64,000 nucleotides of DNA from CAYUET01 sp964443875 (GCA_964443875.1 CAYUET010000005.1:62001-126000); one strand, 5' to 3'. Counted from the first letter of the stretch, positions 49,699 to 58,700 are shown. Program-made: numbers and translations. Notes: a model not told the origin generated them from the letters alone.

Positions 49699-50985
49699 AT
49701 GTCAATTAAATACAAATTTTTAAAATATTTATTAAGGTCTTTCATGCTGATAGCAGCCCTGCATATGGCCCCATTGAATTCAGGATATGCTCTGGCTCCC
49801 CAGGCTGTTCATGACAGTCTTTTATTTTCACAGCAGATTAATCAACTTTACTCCCTTAAAATTCAAGGGGTTCCCCTTCAAAATATCCTGAATCAGTTGA
49901 GAAAAAATTACCCTCAATACAAAACTGATAAAAAACAGGAAGAAGCCGTCATTTACCAGATATGGCTTCTTCTGGATAAAATTCCACGTGGTGAAGGAAA
50001 TTCCATAAAACACATTCTTGAAAATTCCGGCATTAACTGTTTTGGATTTGCAACCCTTGCCGGTTTCATTTTTCAGGATCTTGGTTTTCTGACGCATTGG
50101 GCCAATGTTATTGATAATGCCTATCTTATTCCTGAAAATCATGTCTGTATTTTGCTCAAATTTCAGACCTCTGACAACTTTGTCATATTTGATCCTGCAT
50201 TAAAAATTTTATCACCTATACAGCCCAAAGATTCGGCAATGATCCCCAAACGGAAAATCGAATCAGGAAAAAACATTTTTTTGCTTTTACATTCGCTGAG
50301 CCAGAAAGAAAAAATTGACCTTGAAAAACAGCGGGCAAATAATCCCAATTCATTCACTGTGATCCGAAAAGAACATCCTTCCATGCAATTAATCAATTTT
50401 GATGAAGGATTTGATACGGCCACTGCCCTTGTCAAGATTGACCAGCTGCGATTGGAAATGAATAAAAATTATTCATTTCAATTTGAGCAGGAATACTCCA
50501 ATTTGATTGAAGAAACCTTTAAACAATCTCATTATAATATCCAGGTGATCAGCTTATATATTGATTATCTCATTTCAAAGAAACGTTATTCTGAAGCTGT
50601 TCAGGAGCTGAAACCGATGATTGAAAAATTTCCAGATCATCCCATTCTTTTGGATTTGCTTGGACGGGTCTATTCATTAAATAATGAACAGGAAAAAGGT
50701 TTGGAAGCCTTTCAGCAGGCTTTTGTTTTTGTAAACAGCTTAAAAGTTCACTATTCCCAGGTTATTGCCTATAATTTAGCTAAAGCCTATTTTGATCTGG
50801 GGTATCTGGATGACGCTTATATTGTTCTTCAAAAAATTATGGACGTTGTTCCTCAAAATTTCAAGAATCCTTTTTTTGTTCAATGCGACCAGCTTTCTGA
50901 TCAGGTTAACCGCAGACGAGGCACCTCCTGGGCAGTCCAAAAGCCTTCTCTTATTAAAAATAATCCCGTATTGCGTTCAGTTTAA
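49699..50985 (+). CDS. Exported transglutaminase-like TPR protein
   Basis: A 428-residue protein with a hydrophobic leader (about residues 10-30) followed by 'GYALAPQAVHDSLLFSQQIN'. Residues about 113-165 have 'GINCFGFATLAGFIF', 'LIPENHVCILLKF' and 'NFVIFDPALKIL', a Cys-His-Asp arrangement like transglutaminase-type peptidase domains. The C-terminal half (about 265-410) has TPR-like repeats ('YIDYLISKKRYSEAVQELKP', 'LGRVYSLNNEQEKGLEAFQQ'). It shares the LAP tripeptide with two other exported proteins. Activity and substrate are unknown. An alternative start at 49744 would keep the leader. Confidence 0.65.
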   Translation: MSIKYKFLKYLLRSFMLIAALHMAPLNSGYALAPQAVHDSLLFSQQINQLYSLKIQGVPLQNILNQLRKNYPQYKTDKKQEEAVIYQIWLLLDKIPRGEGNSIKHILENSGINCFGFATLAGFIFQDLGFLTHWANVIDNAYLIPENHVCILLKFQTSDNFVIFDPALKILSPIQPKDSAMIPKRKIESGKNIFLLLHSLSQKEKIDLEKQRANNPNSFTVIRKEHPSMQLINFDEGFDTATALVKIDQLRLEMNKNYSFQFEQEYSNLIEETFKQSHYNIQVISLYIDYLISKKRYSEAVQELKPMIEKFPDHPILLDLLGRVYSLNNEQEKGLEAFQQAFVFVNSLKVHYSQVIAYNLAKAYFDLGYLDDAYIVLQKIMDVVPQNFKNPFFVQCDQLSDQVNRRRGTSWAVQKPSLIKNNPVLRSV

Positions 50986-51023
50986 TTTTTCTTACTTTCT
51001 GTTCTTCCCTATTTCTATTGAAC

Positions 51024-51050
51024 ACCCCCGCAGCAAGCTTGCGAGGTGAT
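51024..51050. repeat. CCGCAGCAAGCTTGCG hairpin repeat unit
   Basis: CCCCCGCAGCAAGCTTGCGA followed by GGTGAT; similar units lie at 58711-58738 and 58814-58855, and the hairpin corresponds to CCGCAGTATACTGCGG in the repeat at 10102-10197. Confidence 0.6.
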
Positions 51051-51134
51051 CTTCCTTTTTTTTAGTTCTATTTTGTTTTGTCACTTAACATTACTGGTGT
51101 AACGTTTCATTTAGACAGGGACATCCTTTTGAAC

Positions 51135-51268
51135 GTCATTGCGAGGAGTTCCGCGACGGGTCACTCCTGCATAAATAACCGTGTTGGATGGGTTAGTCAT
51201 TAAATAAACATCACCTTGATTGTTCATGTACGTTCCTTCGGGATTGCTTCGCAAAGCCTCGCAATGAC
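51135..51268. repeat. GTCATTGCGAGG inverted-repeat element, long form
   Basis: 12-base perfect terminal inverted repeats GTCATTGCGAGG (51135-51146) and CCTCGCAATGAC (51257-51268). The right inner part, GGGATTGCTTCGCAAAG, matches the element at 58741-58811, but the centre is longer and unrelated, so this copy carries an insertion or is a separate recombinant. Confidence 0.75.
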
Positions 51269-51420
51269 AATAAAAAGTACATAGAATTACGTTACATTAC
51301 ACTAGCAGGAGTGCTGTTTTTTTGAAAGTGCGCAATTTATCTTACGTTATCCTCCCTTAGTCTCCATCCTACGACCATTTCCCAGTCCTCACTTCGTTTG
51401 AAGCATGAATTTTAAAGCAA

Positions 51421-51454
51421 AAAAAAAGGGAGGTGGTAAAACCACCTCCCTTTT
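51421..51454 (-). terminator. Intrinsic terminator of the 1010-aa protein gene
   Basis: AGGGAGGTGGT-AAA-ACCACCTCCCT is an 11-bp perfect stem. On the minus strand it is followed by a run of seven T. It lies 27 bases after the stop of the gene at 51481. Confidence 0.92.
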
Positions 51455-51480
51455 GTAAATTCCAGTCTGTTTAACTGTAA

Positions 51481-54400
51481 TTATGCAGCAATTGCAAACA
51501 AACCAGCTGACTTGCAGGCTTCCATCAGGCTTACCATGAACTTGGTAACCTTTGGGAAAGCACCTTCACTAAGAATAGACTCAGCGGCTTTCATTGCATT
51601 AGCAGCCTGATCTTTTTGATCACCCAAATCGAATACTTTTGTATGTTTCTGTAATCGATCTGAAAGAGCGGTCACTTGATTTTCTTTAGCCTGATCTTGA
51701 TTTTCAATTGTTGCAAAGGCTACATCATGTACCGCATAATCAGCAGCAGCCATATCTGCGCTCATTGTCTTAACACCTAATTTATCATATGTTTTCTGAT
51801 CTTTTTGAGTCGATGCAATAATTCTGACATTTTTATTTGCACCAAAATCTTTAACAGCATCTTTAACATTAGATTTAGTTATTAAAACTTTGATATCACT
51901 CTGATATAAATTCTTCACATCAACTTGGGTTTCACTGGCTACTAACTCACCTTTTGCATCCAAGGAATAAACATTAATTACACCGTCTTCATAAATCCCC
52001 ATTTCCTTACCAGGATTGAAGCTCAGATATACTTTAAGAATGCTTTTTAAGTTTTCGGCAAGTTTATCATCAACAATAGCCATCGTTCCGCCTAAACCAT
52101 CATCCGATTGAAGATAGGATTTTAAAATTGAAGCACCTGTTAATGAAATGTTGCCCTTTTCATCAATGAAAGTCTCCCATGGAGTTCCATCTTCGCGGAG
52201 GATCAAATTTACCAGACCTTTTCTGGACTGAACACCCGAATCAGCCTGCATTTTTTCCATAATTTTCTGGGCAGCAAGCAGCATCATACGATTAGCGGCA
52301 TTTTCGATATCCTGAAACGTTTGAAGTGCATCCGCGGTATCTTTTGTTTCTAAAGTCCCTGTTATGGGATTCTGTTTTATGGCTTCATTTACTAATTGCT
52401 GATCCAGGATAAGAGGCAGCATATCCGTTAATTCACCAAACACTTCTGCAAGTGCATTCAGATTCTTGCCAATAAACTGATCTATTACCTGTTGTTCATT
52501 TGATCTGGCTTTATTGATTTCAAGAATTTTCTTGTTGATATCCGCATCATTTTTCATATCCTTGGTCTGGTTATATTCAGCCTTTTCAGTGTCCAGAATA
52601 AGGTTTTTAGCAAGAACACTGGCTTCCATATTTTTCAACTGATTTGCAGTAACATAAACAACATTACCCACTCTTAAAGCCTGTTTCCCGTTCAGAAGAA
52701 TTCCATCTAATGCCTTTGATTCAGCTTTAAGATCATTAGTAGCAAGCATTAAAACCAATCCAGAATTTTTAAATTCAGCAGCCACTGCACCTGTCGCTTC
52801 AGCAGCCAAACCTACAGTCTTGCCATCAATAAAAATTTCATGCTTGTTACCCGCCACCTTTATTTCAACATTTTCATTTGAAGCGACTCTGGCAATCTCT
52901 TGATCCGTTGTTGCTTTGATTGCCTCAACAGTCATTTGTATTGTAGCTTTGGGTTTGTTAGAGGCGTCATCTGTATCTGACTGTAATGTCGTTATTTTAG
53001 GAGAATTAGCAGCTCCTTCTAAAAGCTTAACACCCTCTGTCTTTTCGCCCAGCATATTCTGAAGCCAGTAATTTGGAGCATCAGGATTTGTGATGCGGGG
53101 AGTAATGACATTATGACTGATTCCCTTTGCCTTTAAGGACTTCATGATTCCTTCGGTATGAAAACCTCCGGCAACCAGAACAACCGTCTTGAATCCTCTC
53201 TCGTCCATCATGGCAAGAGTGTTTTCAATCATGGCTTCATCACGTTTCAAGGCAATTTCATAAAACTTTACGTTTGAGGATAAGGATTCATCAATTTTAG
53301 AAAGCGCTTCATCCACCTGAATGCCCAGCCCCAGGGATTTAGACTGATCCTTTAAAAAGGCAATCATTTCTGCGGCTTTAGGTTTATTTTCATTATAATA
53401 GGCAAGATCAGCGCGTGTCATCTGCAGGTTAATCATTCTGTTTAAGACATCCAGACCCTTAAGGTGTTTGTCAAAATTAACCTGGGATTCATTCTTGAAC
53501 ATTTTGGCTTTGATTTCAGCTTCCAGTCTGGAAGTTTCTGCGAAAAGAGCATCATCATTGATCTCTGCATAGACTTTTACCAGTTTCGCATATTTTGCAA
53601 CATTATCATATTTGGTCATATCGATTTTTGCTTCACCGGCTTTTAAAAGGAGAAACGCATAATAGTCGGCAGCACTCATACGGCCTAAACGATAATTTAA
53701 TGAATTATTTACGATCTCATCGGCGGATTTCTTTTCAACAGTACCTTCAAGTTCATCCACCATGTCCAGACGTTCACGGTCAATTTTTGCGAAATCAATG
53801 GCATCTTCAAGGGTGACAGATTCAATCACTTTGCTGAAGTTCGCATAACTCTGCCAGTTTACAGCGGCTTTTTCAGAAGCGCTTTTCAATACTTTTGAAA
53901 AGGCTGTTAAAGTGATTTTGTCATTCTGAAAATCATCCATTGCCTGAAGAACGATTCTTGTGTCTTCATCAAAAAGTTTTAATTTTAAGGCTTCCATGGA
54001 GGCTTTGATTGTTGCTGCTGCTGCAGTAGAGGCTTTTTTGTCCGTATTGGAATCAATAAAGGCCTTTTTATTTTCATTGTAAAGAGCCTTGGTTTCACAA
54101 CCGACAACCGGAACATTCTTATTTTCCAGAACATGATATCTGGAAGCCGCGTGAGTTAAACCCCATTTTGTTAAAAAATCCATATAAAGCTGAGTGTCTT
54201 CTTCATTAATACCTTCAAATCCGGAATAATCATTTTCTCCGGAACGGCCTTCATCCGAAATCGCGTCAATTTTTCCCTGTTCAGCAAGGCTTTTGACAAT
54301 GGCCTGAATATTTTCCTGTGATTCAGCATTTCCGTGGGCATCCTGAACATAGATGATTGTTTTGTCTGAATTGCCTGTAAAAGCGCTTTTCGCTTTACCG

Positions 54401-54513
54401 TAAATCTGTGGAACATTCGCTTTCACTAAATCTTTGCCGTCTGCGTAACCAAGGAAACTAACCCCCAGAGTGAACGCCGTGGCGACCAACATTTTCAACA
54501 GCCTGCTTTTCAT
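51481..54513 (-). CDS. Large secreted protein with TraB/ChaN-like N-terminal domain
   Basis: A 1010-residue protein with a signal peptide (residues 1-24, ending near 'GYADG'). The N-terminal half has 'IIYVQDAHGNAESQENIQAI' (His60), 'DAISDEGRSGEND' (Glu88) and, about 360 residues on, 'KRDEAMIENTLAMMDERG' then 'VVLVAGGFHTEGIMKSLKAK' (His452). The spacing of an N-terminal [DE]xH, an EG and a late GxxH fits the TraB/ChaN/erythromycin-esterase-like fold. The C-terminal half (about 500-1010) is Ala/Lys/Asp-rich and unrecognised. Strong promoter, AAGGAG ribosome site and strong terminator suggest high expression as a single gene. I recall similar proteins from Omnitrophota drafts, but no function is known. 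Confidence 0.7.
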   Translation of the reverse strand: MKSRLLKMLVATAFTLGVSFLGYADGKDLVKANVPQIYGKAKSAFTGNSDKTIIYVQDAHGNAESQENIQAIVKSLAEQGKIDAISDEGRSGENDYSGFEGINEEDTQLYMDFLTKWGLTHAASRYHVLENKNVPVVGCETKALYNENKKAFIDSNTDKKASTAAAATIKASMEALKLKLFDEDTRIVLQAMDDFQNDKITLTAFSKVLKSASEKAAVNWQSYANFSKVIESVTLEDAIDFAKIDRERLDMVDELEGTVEKKSADEIVNNSLNYRLGRMSAADYYAFLLLKAGEAKIDMTKYDNVAKYAKLVKVYAEINDDALFAETSRLEAEIKAKMFKNESQVNFDKHLKGLDVLNRMINLQMTRADLAYYNENKPKAAEMIAFLKDQSKSLGLGIQVDEALSKIDESLSSNVKFYEIALKRDEAMIENTLAMMDERGFKTVVLVAGGFHTEGIMKSLKAKGISHNVITPRITNPDAPNYWLQNMLGEKTEGVKLLEGAANSPKITTLQSDTDDASNKPKATIQMTVEAIKATTDQEIARVASNENVEIKVAGNKHEIFIDGKTVGLAAEATGAVAAEFKNSGLVLMLATNDLKAESKALDGILLNGKQALRVGNVVYVTANQLKNMEASVLAKNLILDTEKAEYNQTKDMKNDADINKKILEINKARSNEQQVIDQFIGKNLNALAEVFGELTDMLPLILDQQLVNEAIKQNPITGTLETKDTADALQTFQDIENAANRMMLLAAQKIMEKMQADSGVQSRKGLVNLILREDGTPWETFIDEKGNISLTGASILKSYLQSDDGLGGTMAIVDDKLAENLKSILKVYLSFNPGKEMGIYEDGVINVYSLDAKGELVASETQVDVKNLYQSDIKVLITKSNVKDAVKDFGANKNVRIIASTQKDQKTYDKLGVKTMSADMAAADYAVHDVAFATIENQDQAKENQVTALSDRLQKHTKVFDLGDQKDQAANAMKAAESILSEGAFPKVTKFMVSLMEACKSAGLFAIAA

Positions 54514-55010
54514 TGTGTTTCTCCTTAATTTTCTATTTAAAAAAGTATCTTTTTTCTATTCGATATACGGTAAAGTACCACCCGCCTCCCCCCCTGTCAA
54601 GGGCGGGGCCCCAAATTTTTATATTAAATTCAGATTAAAGATAATGTACTTTTTATAAGGGGATGACAAATCATTTTTTATTCTAACCTCCTATTATACC
54701 GCATCTTTAAAAGAATCACATTTCAGACCTAATCTTTTTGCCGACGGTTTTCCAGAATACATGTTAAAACAAATTATAATCCTGACCTGCCACGAATTCC
54801 TCTCAAATCTCTTACAGGGCTTCCGTTTTCTCCCTTTATGCCCTCCGTTTCTGCGGTTTCTCAATTTCAAAATACGATTTATTGATGATTTAAAAGAATT
54901 TATATTGATTTTTAAAAAAACATAAAGCATTAAACACTCTTGTCTTGTCAAAACCCATTACTTTGATTAGGGTATACGACCATTTCAATTATAGTATACA
55001 GGAGGATGAA
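54514..55010. other. Divergent intergenic region
   Basis: It contains the promoter at 54572-54600 for the 1010-residue protein (minus) and must contain that of the ETF operon (plus). An 85-codon open frame on the minus strand (54694-54951) is Arg/Lys-rich, without a ribosome site or relatives that I know, and is judged chance. GGGGCGGGGCCCC-like GC-rich sequence near 54600 is unusual in this AT-rich gap. Confidence 0.5.
54572..54600 (-). promoter_or_regulatory. Strong sigma-70-type promoter of the 1010-aa protein gene
   Basis: On the minus strand a perfect TTGACA (54600-54595) is followed by exactly 17 bases (mostly G) and TACTTT (54577-54572). The start codon is 59 bases downstream of the -10, with AAGGAGAAACAC before it. 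Confidence 0.75.
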
Positions 55011-55883
55011 ATGAGTTTTAAAATCATGGTTCTCATTAAACAGGTTCCGGATACTCAAAACGTCACCGGAAATGCCATGAAGGAGGACGGCACTGTCAAC
55101 CGTGCAGCGCTTCCCGCTATTTTTAATCCGGATGATCTCTATGCCCTGGAAGCGGCTCTAAGGATCAAGGATGAGCATAAGGGAACAACCATTTGCGTCA
55201 TCAGCATGGGGCCACTCGCCGCCGCGAAGGTGCTCAAAGAATCTCTTTACAAAGGAGCGGATAAGGCGGTGCTCATTTCTGATCGTAAATTTGCGGCTGC
55301 CGACACGCTTGCCACTTCCTATGCCCTTAAATGCGCCATTGAAAAACTGGGGTCCTTTGATCTGGTCTTCTGCGGCAGGCAGGCAATTGACGGAGACACC
55401 GCTCAGGTAGGCCCTCAGACTGCTGAAAAATTGAAGATCAACCAGATCTCCTTTGTTTCGAAAATCGAGGCCCTGACAAAAAAAGATATTACCGCAAGAC
55501 GTTCCATTGAAGGTGGCTATGAAATCGTTAAATCCCCATTTCCCGTTCTGCTGACCTTTACCAATGAATATTATACTCCGCGGCCTGTTTCCGTCAAAGC
55601 CATGATGGCTTATAAAAATGCCCAGTTCACTGCAGAAGACAGTGAATATGATGAGTCTTACATTGAAAATAAAGACTCCGGAAAATCAACAAAAACTCTT
55701 CTGTGGGATATCAATGCCATAAAGGCCAATCCGGCTCTGTGCGGGCTCGAAGGATCTCCCACAAAAGTCAAGAAGGTCGAATCCGTAGTACTGAAATCCG
55801 CTTCCATTAAAATGGTTGAAAACAGCGAACCCGGTATTACTCAAATGATCAAAGAACTCGAATCCGACCATACCCTCGGATAA
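55011..55883 (+). CDS. etfB: Electron transfer flavoprotein beta subunit
   Basis: A 290-residue subunit (typical 250-290) that with EtfA carries electrons between acyl-CoA dehydrogenase and other carriers. It has 'FKIMVLIKQVPDTQNVTGNA', 'NPDDLYALEAALRIKDEH', 'VISMGPLAAAKVLKESLYKGADKAVLISD', 'LVFCGRQAIDGDTAQVGPQTAE' (the DGDTAQVGP nucleotide-binding block) and 'TARRSIEGGYEIVKSPFPVLLT'. The ATG at 55011 follows ACAGGAGGATGAA; a start at 54945 would add an odd leader. The sequence type is that of ETFs of anaerobes, some of which bifurcate electrons, but I cannot prove bifurcation. Confidence 0.94.
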   Translation: MSFKIMVLIKQVPDTQNVTGNAMKEDGTVNRAALPAIFNPDDLYALEAALRIKDEHKGTTICVISMGPLAAAKVLKESLYKGADKAVLISDRKFAAADTLATSYALKCAIEKLGSFDLVFCGRQAIDGDTAQVGPQTAEKLKINQISFVSKIEALTKKDITARRSIEGGYEIVKSPFPVLLTFTNEYYTPRPVSVKAMMAYKNAQFTAEDSEYDESYIENKDSGKSTKTLLWDINAIKANPALCGLEGSPTKVKKVESVVLKSASIKMVENSEPGITQMIKELESDHTLG

Positions 55884-55900
55884 AAGAACAGGAGTTATTC

Positions 55901-56911
55901 ATGACAACAAATAATGTTTGGGTTTTTATACAACAGGATAACGGAAAAATTGCAGATGTGAGCGTTGAGCTTGTCTGCAAAGCCAGAGAGCTGGCTGAAA
56001 AGCTGGGGGTCAAGACCCAGGCGGTGTGCATCGGCGAGCAGGTTCAGCAGGAAGTTAAAAAACTTTCTTCTTTCGGTCTCTCAGAAATCTTCTGCGTGGA
56101 AGATAAAAGACTGAAGCACTATACCCCTGTTCCCTATTCCAAAATAATGATGGAGCTCATTAAGAAACATAAACCTCAGATTGTTCTTTATGGCGCGACA
56201 ACCACAGGCCGCGATTTAGGCCCGAGGATCGCTTCGGCTTTAAAAGTCGGTTTGACGGCAGACTGCACGGATCTGCAGATCGGGGATCACATCATTGCCG
56301 ATAAAGAATACAAAAATGTGCTTTACCAGATCAGACCCGCCTTTGGCGGAAACATCATCGCCACCATTGTTTCGCCCGAAAGCCGCCCCCAGATGGCAAC
56401 CGTCCGTGAAGGGGTGATGAAAATCTCCCCGGCGGAAAATGGCCCCGAATGCAGAATCACTCCTGTGACGATTAATTTCACAGAAGAGGATTTTCCCACA
56501 AAAATCATTGAAAAAGTTTTTGAAGAAAAAACCGTGAATCTCAAGGCTGCCCAGGTCATTGTCGCCGGAGGAATGGGCGTGGGATCAAAGGAAAACTTCC
56601 ATCTGATCAAACAACTGGCTCACACCCTCGGAGGTGAAATAGGGGCTTCCCGTGCGGCTGTCGATGCGGGATGGATCAGCAAGGAACACCAGATCGGACA
56701 GACCGGAATCACCGCACGCCCGAAACTTTATATTGCCTGCGGTATTTCAGGTTCCATCCAGCACCGCGCAGGAATGGATCAATCCTCCAGAATCATCGCC
56801 ATCAACACAGACCCTGATGCTCCGATTTTTCAGATTGCCCACTACGGCATTGTGGGGGATTTGAAGGAAGTCATCCCTGTGTTTATCAAAGCCTATAAAA
56901 CAAAGAAATAG
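55901..56911 (+). CDS. etfA: Electron transfer flavoprotein alpha subunit
   Basis: A 336-residue subunit. The C-terminal FAD domain has 'QVIVAGGMGVGSKENFHLIK', 'IGASRAAVDAGWISKEHQIGQTG', 'PKLYIACGISGSIQHRAGM' and 'IAINTDPDAPIFQIAHYGIVGDL', all diagnostic. No N-terminal ferredoxin domain is present, unlike CarE or some bifurcating EtfA. It lies 17 bases after etfB and 10 before the acyl-CoA dehydrogenase. Confidence 0.95.
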   Translation: MTTNNVWVFIQQDNGKIADVSVELVCKARELAEKLGVKTQAVCIGEQVQQEVKKLSSFGLSEIFCVEDKRLKHYTPVPYSKIMMELIKKHKPQIVLYGATTTGRDLGPRIASALKVGLTADCTDLQIGDHIIADKEYKNVLYQIRPAFGGNIIATIVSPESRPQMATVREGVMKISPAENGPECRITPVTINFTEEDFPTKIIEKVFEEKTVNLKAAQVIVAGGMGVGSKENFHLIKQLAHTLGGEIGASRAAVDAGWISKEHQIGQTGITARPKLYIACGISGSIQHRAGMDQSSRIIAINTDPDAPIFQIAHYGIVGDLKEVIPVFIKAYKTKK

Positions 56912-56921
56912 GGAGGTTTCA

Positions 56922-58640
56922 GTGGAAAATTTTTATAAAGATAATGATGATATCTTATTTCATTTTAAACATTCGGATTTGACAACAATCATTGATCTCA
57001 AAGAAGACTTTTTTAAAGACAAGGATGAGAGCTGCTATGCCCCCAAAGATCATGCCGATGCAAAGGATTCCTATGAAAAAATCCTTGAAGTAACGGGAGA
57101 ACTGTCGGGAGAATACTTTGCCCCTCTTTCCCGTGAAGTAGATGAACAGGAAGCTCAGCTTATAAACGGCGAAGTCAAATATGCCCGCGGAACGGAAATT
57201 GCTTTAAAAATGCTGGCCCAGGCGGATCTCATGGGTTTTACCCTCCCGAGACGCTTCGGCGGAATCAACTGCCCTAACGCTATCTACTGCATGGCTGTAG
57301 AAATCGTCTCCAGGGCGGATGCCTCGCTTATGAATCTTTTCGGTCTTCAGGATATTGCCGTGACCATCGATAAATTCGGTTCTGAAGAAATCAAGCAGAA
57401 ATATCTGCCGCGCTTCTGTAGCGGAGAAGTGACCGGTTCCATGGCCCTTACAGAGCCGGAAGCCGGAAGCGATCTTCAGGCGGTTTCTTTAAAAGCCTCT
57501 CAGGGGGCTGATGGGAAATGGTATCTAAACGGAGTCAAGCGCTTTATCACCAACGGATGCGGAAAAATCGCACTGGTTTTGGCCCGCAGTGAAGAAAGCC
57601 TGAAAGGCGGTCGGGGACTTTCGCTGTTTGTCTATGAAAGAGACGAACATATGAAAATCCGGAGAATTGAACACAAACTCGGTATTCGCGGCTCACCCAC
57701 CTGTGAGATGCAGTTCAACAACGCCGTCGGAGAACTGGTCGGGGAAAGAAAACGCGGACTTTCCAAATACACCATGTCTCTGATGAATGGCGCCCGTGTG
57801 GGCACCTCTGCCCAGGCGCTCGGGATTGCCGAAGCCGCCTACCGTGAAGCTAAAAAATACGCCGGGGAACGTGTTCAATTCGGAAAAGCCATAAGAGACA
57901 TGCTCCCGGTATATGAAATACTGAGTCAGATGAAAATTTCCATCGAAGCCGGACGCACCCTTCTTTATGAAACCGCACGTCTGGTGGACCTGAAGGAAGG
58001 CTATGAACATCTGGCTGAAAAATATCCTGAAAGGGAAAAAGAATTTCAGGCCGACATTAAAAAATACACCAAATATGCGGCACTGTTTACGCCGATTTCC
58101 AAAGCCTATAATACGGAAATGGGAAATAAAGTGGCCTATGACGCCATTCAGATTCACGGCGGAACCGGCTATATGCGTGAATTCAATGTGGAAAGACACT
58201 ATCGCGATGTCCGCATTACCAATATCTATGAAGGAACCACTCAGCTACAGATCGTAGCTGCCATAGGAGGTATTATATCGGGTGTTGCCATGGAAATTCT
58301 TGCCCAGTATGACGCCTCGGATTATTCCTACCGCAGCGACCTTCATCAGAAACTTAAAAAGGCAAAAGGATATCTCGAACAGGCCATTACCTGTGTAAAA
58401 AATTCAGAGGATGCCAATTTCCAGGATTATCATTCCCGGAGAATGGTTGAAATGACCACAGATGTCATACAAGGGTATCTGATGCTCAAGGATGCCGCCC
58501 ATTCTGACCGTAAAAAGAATGTTGCAGAAACGTTTATCGAATCCGCAATGGCCCGGATGGAGGCAAATTTGAATTTCATCCTTCACGGCACATGCTCTCT
58601 GGTAAAAAATCATGCCAATATTCTTGAGGGAAAAAATTAA
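56922..58640 (+). CDS. Acyl-CoA dehydrogenase
   Basis: A 572-residue flavoenzyme with an extra C-terminal region of about 150 residues compared with the 380-residue classical type. It has 'RADASLMNLFGLQDIAVTID', 'CSGEVTGSMALTEPEAGSDL' (ALTEPEAGSD, FAD site), 'GVKRFITNGCGKIALVLAR', 'GARVGTSAQALGIAEAAYRE', 'IQIHGGTGYMREFNVERHYRD' and 'ITNIYEGTTQLQIVA' with Glu437, the expected catalytic base. GTG is the start, after AGGGAGGTTTCA. Its place behind etfBA suggests that it passes electrons to that ETF. The acyl chain is unknown. Terminator at 58671. Confidence 0.93.
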   Translation: MENFYKDNDDILFHFKHSDLTTIIDLKEDFFKDKDESCYAPKDHADAKDSYEKILEVTGELSGEYFAPLSREVDEQEAQLINGEVKYARGTEIALKMLAQADLMGFTLPRRFGGINCPNAIYCMAVEIVSRADASLMNLFGLQDIAVTIDKFGSEEIKQKYLPRFCSGEVTGSMALTEPEAGSDLQAVSLKASQGADGKWYLNGVKRFITNGCGKIALVLARSEESLKGGRGLSLFVYERDEHMKIRRIEHKLGIRGSPTCEMQFNNAVGELVGERKRGLSKYTMSLMNGARVGTSAQALGIAEAAYREAKKYAGERVQFGKAIRDMLPVYEILSQMKISIEAGRTLLYETARLVDLKEGYEHLAEKYPEREKEFQADIKKYTKYAALFTPISKAYNTEMGNKVAYDAIQIHGGTGYMREFNVERHYRDVRITNIYEGTTQLQIVAAIGGIISGVAMEILAQYDASDYSYRSDLHQKLKKAKGYLEQAITCVKNSEDANFQDYHSRRMVEMTTDVIQGYLMLKDAAHSDRKKNVAETFIESAMARMEANLNFILHGTCSLVKNHANILEGKN

Positions 58641-58670
58641 ATCCTTTTGACCTGATTCCTATGAATAAAA

Positions 58671-58700
58671 AAGGGCATTCTTAAAATGCCCTTTTTTTTT
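58671..58700 (+). terminator. Intrinsic terminator after the etf operon
   Basis: AAGGGCATT-CTTAA-AATGCCCTT stem followed by a long T-run (TTTTTTTT). It ends the etfB-etfA-dehydrogenase transcript. Confidence 0.93.

Larger units (their letters stand above)
50986..51480. other. Intergenic region of nested repeats
   Basis: No gene. It contains a GCAGCAAGC hairpin unit (51024-51050), a GTCATTGCGAGG/CCTCGCAATGAC inverted-repeat element (51135-51268), an outer pair ACTGGTGTAACG / TTACACTAGC around it, and the terminator of the 1010-residue protein gene. Confidence 0.6.

Noticed and set aside
54694..54951. 85-codon open frame on the minus strand in the gap before etfB.
   Set aside because: Arg/Lys-rich low-complexity translation, no ribosome site, no similarity that I know.
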